Shown here piece by piece: positions 6,964 through 11,651 of a DNA stretch of 11,651 nucleotides. This DNA comes from Pirellulales bacterium (GTDB taxonomy: Bacteria > Planctomycetota > Planctomycetia > Pirellulales > Thermoguttaceae), in NCBI GenBank assembly GCA_030605745.1, contig JAUWHT010000311.1, positions 1-11,651 on the forward strand, in the 5' to 3' direction. Numbering within the stretch: the stretch's first letter is position 1; every line of letters starts with the position of its first letter. Position numbers and translations under genes: made by a program. Below the pieces are notes generated by a model. That model worked only from the letters and a program-made list of their open reading frames with translations, had not been told where the DNA came from and searched no databases.

Positions 6964-8646
6964 ATGAAAATCACCTCGATCCCCCAGATCTACCGGCACG
7001 TCAACCGCTGGCGCGAGATACTTGCGGTGCTGAGCAAGTACGAGCTGGCCGCGTGGATCGGTCGGCTGGGGCCTGATTTCGCTAAGGACCTGTTGAAGGC
7101 CCGGGGCGGCGCGGCCATCGCCCGGCACTCTTGGGAGACACGCATCCGGCTGGCGATGGCTGAACTGGGGCCCACGTTCATCAAGCTGGGCCAGGTGCTC
7201 AGCATCCGGCCCGACCTGGTCGGGGTCGTGCTGGCCGACGAATTGCGACACCTCCAGACGGATGTGCCGGCCGATCCGGCCAAGGTGGTCCGCTCGACGG
7301 TCGAAGCGGAGCTGGGCCGGCCGGTGGACGAGCTGTTCGACGAGTTCGACGACCGGGCGATGGCCTCCGCGTCGATCGGCCAGGTACACCGGGCAAAGCT
7401 CCCCTCGGGCGAGCCGGTGGTGGTCAAGGTCCAACATGCGGAGATTGAGAGGAAGATCGAGGTCGACCTGGACATACTGGCCGGGCTGGCACAATTGGCC
7501 GAGCGGATTCCCGAGTTCCAGAACTACCGGCCCCGGGCGATCGTCTCGGAGTTTCGCCGCGCGTTGCGTCGGGAACTGGATTTCGGCCGCGAAGAACGGA
7601 ACATGCAGCAGTTCGCCCGCGATTTCCAGGATGATCCGACCGTCCATATCCCCAGCACGTATCCACACCTGTGCACCGGCAGCGTGCTGACGATGGAGTT
7701 GATCGAGGGGATCACGCTATTCGAGACTGAGCGGCTGGAGGCGGCCGGGATCGACCGGCGCGAGATCGCTCGACGCGGCGCCAATGTCTGCCTGGAGATG
7801 ATCTTCGCCAACGGCTTCTATCATGCCGACCCGCACCCGGGCAATCTCCTGGTGATGGACGACCATGTGATCGGGCTGTTGGACTACGGCATGGTGGGCC
7901 GGATCGATGAGCAGTTGCACGAGCAGATTGGTGAGATGCTCCTGGCGGTCGGCAATCAGGACGCCGAGCACCTGACGGCCATCATCATGCGAGTCGGGGC
8001 GGTCCCGGCCGGGCTGGATCGCTCGGCCCTGAGCATCGACGTGGCCGATTTCGTCGCACATTACGGCGGTCAGCCGCTGGATCGGTTCGATCTGAGCGGC
8101 GCACTGAACGAGATGACCGAAATGATCCGGCGGTACAACATCATGCTGCCGGCGCGGATCGCCATGCTTCTGAAAGCGCTGATTACGCTGGAGGGGACCT
8201 CTCGGCTGCTCAGTCCGCAGTTCAGCCTGGTCGAGGCGATGGCGCCCTACCGGACTAAAATGCTCTGGCGGCGGTTATCGCCCGGTCGGCAACTCCGCAA
8301 GATCCGCCGGCTCTACGCCGAGATGGGGCACCTGGTCGAGGTCCTGCCCCGGGGGATCGTCGAAATCCTCGAACAGGTCCAAAGCGGCAAGTTCGACGTG
8401 CACCTGGACCATCGGGGGCTGGAGCCGTCGGTCAATCGGCTGGTGCTGGGGATGCTGGCCAGCGCGTTGTTCCTGGGCTCGGCGTTGATGCTCAGCCGTG
8501 GAGTCTCACCGACGTTCAACGTACCTTTCTTGGGTATGAAAAACATCTCCGCGTTGGGGGCGGCCGGTGCTGTGGTCAGCATCGCCCTGGGTTTGCGGTT
8601 ATGGCGGGCGATCAATAAGTCGGGCCGGCTGGACCGGCGGAAGTGA
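6964..8646 (+). CDS. UbiB/ABC1/AarF-family atypical protein kinase-like ATPase
   Basis: This 560-residue protein belongs to the UbiB/ABC1 family of atypical kinases linked to isoprenoid-quinone lipid metabolism. Visible family motifs are the N-terminal KxGQ extension (FIKLGQVLSIRPDLV, K74-Q77), the alanine-rich nucleotide loop ASASIGQVHRA (134-144), the lysine of VVVKVQ (K155), the catalytic-loop equivalent HADPHPGN (287-294) and the metal-binding DYG (307-309, in place of DFG). Two membrane helices close the protein (about 493-512 and 529-547), as is usual for bacterial members. The ATG at 6964 has no evident Shine-Dalgarno. A 99-bp gap holding a short inverted pair (AGTGGT 6921-6926, ACCACT 6939-6944) separates it from the glycosyltransferase, so it may have its own promoter. 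Planctomycetes generally use menaquinone, so I do not assign the ubiB symbol. Confidence 0.92.
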   Translation: MKITSIPQIYRHVNRWREILAVLSKYELAAWIGRLGPDFAKDLLKARGGAAIARHSWETRIRLAMAELGPTFIKLGQVLSIRPDLVGVVLADELRHLQTDVPADPAKVVRSTVEAELGRPVDELFDEFDDRAMASASIGQVHRAKLPSGEPVVVKVQHAEIERKIEVDLDILAGLAQLAERIPEFQNYRPRAIVSEFRRALRRELDFGREERNMQQFARDFQDDPTVHIPSTYPHLCTGSVLTMELIEGITLFETERLEAAGIDRREIARRGANVCLEMIFANGFYHADPHPGNLLVMDDHVIGLLDYGMVGRIDEQLHEQIGEMLLAVGNQDAEHLTAIIMRVGAVPAGLDRSALSIDVADFVAHYGGQPLDRFDLSGALNEMTEMIRRYNIMLPARIAMLLKALITLEGTSRLLSPQFSLVEAMAPYRTKMLWRRLSPGRQLRKIRRLYAEMGHLVEVLPRGIVEILEQVQSGKFDVHLDHRGLEPSVNRLVLGMLASALFLGSALMLSRGVSPTFNVPFLGMKNISALGAAGAVVSIALGLRLWRAINKSGRLDRRK

Positions 8647-8667
8647 TTGGGGGATTGGGGATTGGGG
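8645..8667. repeat. GATTGGGG tandem repeat at the ubiB-like gene 3' end
   Basis: The run is GATTGGGG twice followed by ATTGGGG. It begins inside the UbiB-family stop codon (tga 8644-8646) and fills about half of the 44-bp convergent gap to the next gene. It is a simple G-rich tandem array, one of several low-complexity repeats at gene ends in this window. The four G-runs could in principle form a quadruplex on the plus strand or transcript; this is inference. Confidence 0.8.
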
Positions 8668-8690
8668 CGGTGCCATTGTGGTGCGTTGGA

Positions 8691-8936
8691 CTATACCGAT
8701 TGCGGTAGCAGGCTGTCGACGTCCATTTCAACCCGCGCTACACGAAATCCGGCGGCGTTGATATCGGCGATTGCCGAACGGACCGCCTGATCGAGCGTGT
8801 CCGCATCCCGATCGAAGTGAACGAGGGTGATATCGCCCTGGGTAGCAATCGTGGCATCTTTGCAACGCGCGTAAATGGCGTCCATATCTGCCTCATCCGT
8901 GATCGCGTCTTGCAGTTGCAAGGTGAAGTCAAACAT
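8691..8936 (-). CDS. Small conserved-type protein resembling the N-terminal half of HTH-containing excisionase-like proteins
   Basis: This 81-residue acidic protein begins MFDFTLQL. From memory it resembles the N-terminal part of a widespread family of small proteins annotated as helix-turn-helix proteins. The shared pattern is a CxDAT motif (CKDAT), then an FDRDA segment, then a helix AVRSAIADINAAG, then VARVE. In those proteins a DNA-binding helix-turn-helix follows. Here the protein stops at SLLPQSV, before any such domain, and the sequence after the stop shows none in any frame. I prefer the ATG at 8936 because family members start with this motif; an in-frame ATG at 8963 would add nine residues (MPAGIIGPT). 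Neither has a strong Shine-Dalgarno. It is convergent with the UbiB-family gene and divergent from rpsU. Function is unknown. Confidence 0.62.
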   Translation of the reverse strand: MFDFTLQLQDAITDEADMDAIYARCKDATIATQGDITLVHFDRDADTLDQAVRSAIADINAAGFRVARVEMDVDSLLPQSV

Positions 8937-9010
8937 CGTTGGACCGATAATCCCCGCGGGCATCCACCCGGCAGCGGGGTAACGCTTGCACCAACGCTGG
9001 CCGATATGGG

Positions 9011-9040
9011 TGGACAGGTGTCTGGACCATAGTGTAGATT
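9011..9040 (+). promoter_or_regulatory. Candidate sigma70-type promoter for rpsU
   Basis: TGGACA (9011-9016, one change from TTGACA) and TAGATT (9035-9040, four of six matches to TATAAT) are separated by 18 bases and lie 48 bases upstream of the rpsU start. The position in the divergent gap fits, but the -10 is weak and the call rests only on consensus matching. Confidence 0.35.
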
Positions 9041-9056
9041 AAAGAGTTTACTTTAA
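9039..9056 (+). promoter_or_regulatory. Short inverted repeat in the rpsU leader
   Basis: TTAAAG and CTTTAA flank a six-base AGTTTA spacer. It is AT-rich amid GC-rich surroundings and lies between the candidate -10 and the Shine-Dalgarno. It could be an operator or a leader hairpin; no specific regulator can be named. Confidence 0.35.
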
Positions 9057-9074
9057 CCATGCCGGTTCCAAGCT

Positions 9075-9082
9075 AAAGGAGG
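9075..9082 (+). promoter_or_regulatory. Strong Shine-Dalgarno (AAAGGAGG) of rpsU
   Basis: AAAGGAGG lies five bases upstream of the GTG start. It is the most complete anti-16S match before any gene in the window; the other genes have at most a 5-6 base purine run such as AAGGG or GAGGA, or none visible. It fixes the start of bS21 at the GTG at 9088. Confidence 0.85.
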
Positions 9083-9087
9083 ACTTA

Positions 9088-9285
9088 GTGGTCAAATTGA
9101 CGTTGCGTGAACGTGAGTCTATTCAAGAGGCGGTGCGTCGCTTCCGCAAGTTGGTGGAGCGGAGCGGACTGAAAAGAGAGATGCGTCGCCGCGAGTACTA
9201 CGAGAAGCCCAGCGAGATCAAACGGCGTACCCGGCTGCGTGCCGAACGCCGTGCCCGCCGCAACCGGATGCTGGCCGGTCTCTAG
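9088..9285 (+). CDS. rpsU: Small ribosomal subunit protein bS21
   Basis: The 65-residue product is strongly basic and matches bS21 in length and layout. It opens with a VKLTLRERESIQEAVRRFRK segment, then the family-typical stretch LVERSGLKREMRRREYYEKPSEIKRR, then an arginine-rich C-terminal helix (RLRAERRARRNRML). bS21 sits on the 30S platform near the 3' end of 16S rRNA and aids translation initiation. The start is GTG. The gene appears monocistronic: a divergent small gene lies upstream and a repeat-filled 360-bp gap downstream. The stop codon lies inside a 16-base direct repeat. Confidence 0.93.
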   Translation: MVKLTLRERESIQEAVRRFRKLVERSGLKREMRRREYYEKPSEIKRRTRLRAERRARRNRMLAGL

Positions 9286-9297
9286 CCCCTCGCCCCT
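9282..9297. repeat. 16-base direct repeat, left copy, overlapping the rpsU stop
   Basis: ctagcccctcgcccct here matches ctagctcctcgcccct at 9621-9636 at 15 of 16 positions in the same orientation. The two copies flank the 289-bp nested inverted repeat, 24 and 10 bases outside its ends. The left copy contains the stop codon of rpsU. Confidence 0.65.
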
Positions 9298-9321
9298 AAC
9301 CCGCGTTTCTCACCAGGAAAT

Positions 9322-9610
9322 TCACCACGGAGGCACGGAGGGCACGGAGAAACGGCTTTGATTGAAGTTTTGCTTAGGCATTGTAAAAGAATAACTTGAC
9401 CGAATCGGCAACTGGGTGGCACGTCTCTGAGCAGAGCGAAGGGCGTGTTTTCCCGGCCCCCACGCCCATCACTTCGTTCTGGGCGTGCCACCCAATTGAT
9501 CGAGTTATTGTGTTACAGCTCCTTACGTCAGACATCAGAGTGTTTTCAATAGTACCATGAAAGAGATTAACCTTTCAATAATCTCCGTGTCCTCCGTACC
9601 TCCGTGGTGA
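9322..9610. repeat. MITE-like element: 289 bp with 29-bp terminal inverted repeats
   Basis: The left end (9322-9350, beginning TCACCACGGAGG) and the right end (9582-9610, ending CCTCCGTGGTGA) are reverse complements at 27 of 29 positions. CCACGGAGGCACGGAG-type strings are, to my knowledge, recurrent intergenic repeats in several bacterial phyla. Inside are weaker nested pairs, such as aataacttgacc (9390-9401) with gatcgagttatt (9498-9509), and a strong inner hairpin at 9409-9498. No open frame inside resembles a transposase, so any mobility would depend on an enzyme supplied elsewhere. It fills most of the 360-bp gap between the convergent rpsU and pilC genes, which otherwise holds no gene. 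Confidence 0.75.
9409..9498. repeat. Inner TGGGTGGCACG inverted repeat nested in the larger palindrome
   Basis: The 15-base arms at 9409-9423 (containing TGGGTGGCACG) and 9484-9498 (containing CGTGCCACCCA) pair at 14 of 15 positions. The sequence between them continues to match in part: ggcgtg at 9441-9446 pairs with cacgcc at 9461-9466, and cgaag occurs on both sides. The result would be a 90-base imperfect hairpin. It may be an older or a second repeat inserted at the centre of the outer element. Confidence 0.7.
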
Positions 9611-9620
9611 GATATCCAGG

Positions 9621-9636
9621 CTAGCTCCTCGCCCCT
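9621..9636. repeat. 16-base direct repeat, right copy, beyond the pilC stop
   Basis: This copy (ctagctcctcgcccct) matches 9282-9297 with one difference. It lies 9 bases beyond the pilC stop codon in the direction of pilC transcription. It has the CCCCTCGCCCCT character also seen at the end of the acyltransferase gene. Confidence 0.65.
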
Positions 9637-9645
9637 TTTCCCGGG

Positions 9646-10830
9646 TTACGGCTGCTTGCTCAGCGAGAAGATTGGCAGCAGCAGGGCCAAGCCGATGGTA
9701 CCGACGACCAGGCCCATGATGCTGATCATGATCGGCTCGATCATGCTGGTGGTGGCCTTGATCGAGGTTTCCACTTCGCGGTCATAGTAGGTGCTGACCT
9801 TTTCCAGGACCTTGTCGAGCTTGCCGGTTTCTTCTCCGGAGGCGATCATTTGGACCAGGACTCTTGGGAACAGGGGGTTGCCGGTGAGGACCTCGCAGAT
9901 TCGCTTTCCGCCGGTGACCTCATCCAGGACGTGATCCCAGAGCCTTTCGTAATAGAAGTTGCCCGACACCTCGCCGGCCAGCTTGATCGAATCGATGATC
10001 GGCACGCCGCTCTGGAGCATGGTTCCCAGTGTGCGGATGCTTCGGCTGATGGTAACTTTGCGCGACATGGGTCCGATGATGGGCAAGTTGATCTTAACCC
10101 AGTCGAGTATTTTTCGGCCCGGCTCGGTTCGCTTGCCATAAAAGAAGCCAACTACCAGGACAATAACTCCGGCAAGCCAGAAATACCAATAGCCGAGCAG
10201 CGCATCGGACAGAGACATCATCATCAGTGTGGGCCCCGGCAGATCGGCGCCCTTGGATTTGAACAGCGGGGTGAACTTGGGCAGGATGTAGGTCAGCAGG
10301 AAGATCGTCACGCCGAAGGCCAGCACCATCATCACGGCCGGATAGGCCATCGCGGCGCGGACCTTGCCGCGGATTTCGACTTCCTTGCGAAGATAATCGG
10401 CAATCCGCTCGAGCATCGGGCCCAGCGTACCGGTGGCCTCGCTGGCCTTGACCAACGACACGTATGTCTTGTCGAACAGATTAGGGTATTTGGCCAGCAC
10501 GCTGGAGAAGTCCTCGCCGCCCTCGACCGAATCTCTCAGGTCGGTCATCACCTTCCGCAACGTAGGGTTGGGTTCCTGGTCCACGATTCCGCCGAGCGCG
10601 GTCGAGAGCGTGATGCCGGTATCGACCATGACAGCCAACTGGTTGGTGATGTAGATGATGTCGTTCTTTGAGACGCGCTTTGGGAACAGGCTGCCCTCGG
10701 CCTCTTCAAGTTCGAGCACCTGGAACCCGTCGCGCCGGAGTTGCTGTGTAGCATCCTCCGGGCTGGCGGCCTCGATCGTTCCATCGTGGGTATTACCCAG
10801 CGGATCTCTTACACGATATTGGTAGGTCAT
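9646..10830 (-). CDS. pilC: Type IV pilus / type II secretion inner-membrane platform protein (PilC/GspF family)
   Basis: The 394-residue protein has the standard PilC/GspF layout: a short N-terminal domain (MTYQYRVRDPLGNTHDGTIEA, then ATQQLRRDGFQVLEL), followed by two tandem T2SSF domains at about 55-178 and 258-381. The family hallmarks are present in both: LAVMVDTGITLSTALGG and VKASEATGTLGPML in the first, LGTMLQSGVPIIDSIK and IASGEETGKLDKVL in the second. Membrane helices are expected at about 162-185, 213-231 and 362-386. It anchors the assembly ATPase at the inner membrane. I chose ATG at 10830 because AAGGGG lies seven bases upstream and MTYQYRVRD fits family N-termini; the in-frame start at 10866 would add 12 unconserved residues. 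It follows the PilB-type ATPase gene after 65 bases. PilC versus GspF cannot be settled from this window. Confidence 0.9.
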   Translation of the reverse strand: MTYQYRVRDPLGNTHDGTIEAASPEDATQQLRRDGFQVLELEEAEGSLFPKRVSKNDIIYITNQLAVMVDTGITLSTALGGIVDQEPNPTLRKVMTDLRDSVEGGEDFSSVLAKYPNLFDKTYVSLVKASEATGTLGPMLERIADYLRKEVEIRGKVRAAMAYPAVMMVLAFGVTIFLLTYILPKFTPLFKSKGADLPGPTLMMMSLSDALLGYWYFWLAGVIVLVVGFFYGKRTEPGRKILDWVKINLPIIGPMSRKVTISRSIRTLGTMLQSGVPIIDSIKLAGEVSGNFYYERLWDHVLDEVTGGKRICEVLTGNPLFPRVLVQMIASGEETGKLDKVLEKVSTYYDREVETSIKATTSMIEPIMISIMGLVVGTIGLALLLPIFSLSKQP

Positions 10831-10873
10831 GGCCGAACCCCTTATTCTCGTATTGCGAAGCCGCAAGCAGCTT

Positions 10874-10898
10874 ACTCTCCACTATCCACTCTCCACTA
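10874..10898. repeat. ACTCTCCACTA repeat pair overlapping the pilB stop
   Basis: The 11-base unit ACTCTCCACTA occurs at 10874-10884 and 10888-10898, separated by TCC (14-base period). The second copy contains the complement of the pilB stop codon (10896-10898). It lies in the 65-base pilB-pilC gap and is another example of a simple repeat sitting at a gene end. Confidence 0.7.
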
Positions 10899-11651
10899 AC
10901 CTCCAACGATATGGAATATCTCCTCGACGGTGGTAATTCCCTCGCGGACCTTGCGAAAGCCGTCGTGCCCGAGCGTAATCATCCCCTCTTTGGCGGCAAT
11001 CTTACGGATGTTTCCGATGGTGGGATCGAGGACGATGGCATCGCGCAACTCGTCGCTGATGGTGAGCAGCTCGTGGACGCCAAGTCGGCCTTTGAATCCG
11101 GTGTTACGACAGTTTTGGCACCCGACGCCTTTGTAGAATTCCTCGAACTGGTAGCCCATCTTTTCCAGTGCCTTGCGTACGGTACGGGCGGGTTCGTAGG
11201 TCTGGCGGCACTTCGGACAGATGCGGCGGACCAGCCGCTGGGCCAGAACCACGTTCAGTGCGGCCCCGATCAGGTACGGTTCCACGCCCATGTTGATCAG
11301 CCGGGTAATTGCCGAGCAGGCGTTGTTGGTATGCAGTGTGCTGAACACAAGGTGGCCGGTAAGCGCGGCCTGGATGGCGGTCCGGGCAGTCTCCTCGTCG
11401 CGGATCTCGCCGACCATGATCACGTCGGGGTCCTGGCGCAACAGGGTCCGCAGCGCCTTGGAAAACGTCATTCCGATCTTGCCCTGCACCTGGAACTGGT
11501 TGATCAGCGGCAGGTGGTACTCGATCGGGTCCTCCACGGTGCAGACGTTGATTTCCATCGAGCTGACCGAGTTCAGCGCGGCGTACAAGGTGGTGGATTT
11601 TCCGCTGCCGGTTGGCCCGGTCGCCAGGACGATCCCGTTGGGGGCCTGAAT
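10896..11651 (-). CDS. pilB: Type IV pilus / type II secretion assembly ATPase (PilB/GspE family), 5' end outside window
   Basis: The visible 251 residues are the catalytic C-terminal half of a PilB/GspE hexameric ATPase, which powers pilus or pseudopilus assembly from the cytoplasm. The Walker A box GPTGSGKST starts 12 residues from the window edge. Then follow the Asp box (VEDPIEY), the Walker B region RQDPDVIMVGEIRDEETA, the His box TGHLVFSTLHTN, and a zinc-binding tetracysteine (CPKC and CQNC, 29 residues between the pairs). The tetracysteine favours an assembly ATPase of the PilB/GspE type over a PilT retraction ATPase. The reading frame is open to the window end, so the N-terminal domains lie beyond it. 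An apparent start at 11588 is only an internal TTG leucine codon. It is upstream of pilC, probably in the same operon. Confidence 0.9.
   Translation of the reverse strand: MQAPNGIVLATGPTGSGKSTTLYAALNSVSSMEINVCTVEDPIEYHLPLINQFQVQGKIGMTFSKALRTLLRQDPDVIMVGEIRDEETARTAIQAALTGHLVFSTLHTNNACSAITRLINMGVEPYLIGAALNVVLAQRLVRRICPKCRQTYEPARTVRKALEKMGYQFEEFYKGVGCQNCRNTGFKGRLGVHELLTISDELRDAIVLDPTIGNIRKIAAKEGMITLGHDGFRKVREGITTVEEIFHIVGG

Noticed and set aside
6649..7668. A 339-codon minus-strand frame across the glycosyltransferase end and the UbiB-family gene
   Set aside because: It crosses two real plus-strand genes and has no motif of its own.
8645..8667. The GATTGGGG run, or other repeats, as a CRISPR array
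   Set aside because: Units are too short and contiguous with no spacers, and no cas gene is present.
9300..9640. A transposase or toxin-antitoxin gene inside the repeat-rich gap
   Set aside because: No open frame of useful length or resemblance occurs there; the stretch is explained by inverted repeats.
9850..10671. A 273-codon plus-strand frame opposite pilC
   Set aside because: His/Gln/Asp-rich shadow translation of the PilC reading frame.
10831..10866. An upstream start for pilC adding 12 residues
   Set aside because: The ATG at 10830 has AAGGGG at good spacing and gives the usual N-terminus of the family.
11586..11588. A TTG start for the PilB-type protein
   Set aside because: The Walker A box lies upstream of it in the same open frame, so the gene continues through the window edge.

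Overview
The window reads as a chromosomal segment of a GC-rich bacterium, most likely a member of the Planctomycetota (Pirellulales-like). That placement is an inference. It rests on the mix of surface-polysaccharide genes, a type IV pilus assembly operon, a UbiB-family kinase and a lone bS21 gene, and on the density of short palindromic and CCCC/GGGG-rich repeats between genes. No rRNA, tRNA, CRISPR array, transposase or phage gene is visible.

Layout. Positions 139-1596 (minus) encode a Wzz/GNVR-type polysaccharide co-polymerase. A 361-bp divergent spacer follows. From 1958 to 6864 (plus) there is a four-gene polysaccharide cluster: a CelD/BcsL-type GNAT acyltransferase, a NodB-fold polysaccharide deacetylase, a Wzx-like MOP flippase and a GT4 glycosyltransferase. 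Next comes a UbiB/ABC1 atypical kinase (6964-8646, plus). A small minus-strand protein of unknown function (8691-8936) is convergent with ubiB and divergent from rpsU (9088-9285, plus), which encodes ribosomal protein bS21 behind a near-perfect Shine-Dalgarno. A 360-bp non-coding stretch built of nested inverted repeats follows. The window ends in a minus-strand type IV pilus or type II secretion operon: a pilC/gspF gene (9646-10830) preceded by a pilB/gspE ATPase (10896-11651) cut by the window edge.

How the genes work together. The co-polymerase, acyltransferase, deacetylase, flippase and glycosyltransferase would build, modify, flip and control the length of an exopolysaccharide. The initiating transferase, the polymerase and the outer-membrane exporter are not in view, so the locus probably continues outside or elsewhere. 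PilB and PilC are the motor and inner-membrane platform of a pilus or secretion machine. UbiB and bS21 are housekeeping-type genes.

The most unusual aspect is the repeat content. At least six repeat types lie in the short intergenic gaps, often touching or overlapping stop codons, and two have been translated into C-terminal tails. A 22-bp direct repeat brackets the co-polymerase gene. A 23-bp inverted repeat brackets the flippase-glycosyltransferase pair. A 289-bp nested palindrome resembling a non-autonomous mobile element sits between rpsU and pilC. I see no clear new defence or enzymatic system here.
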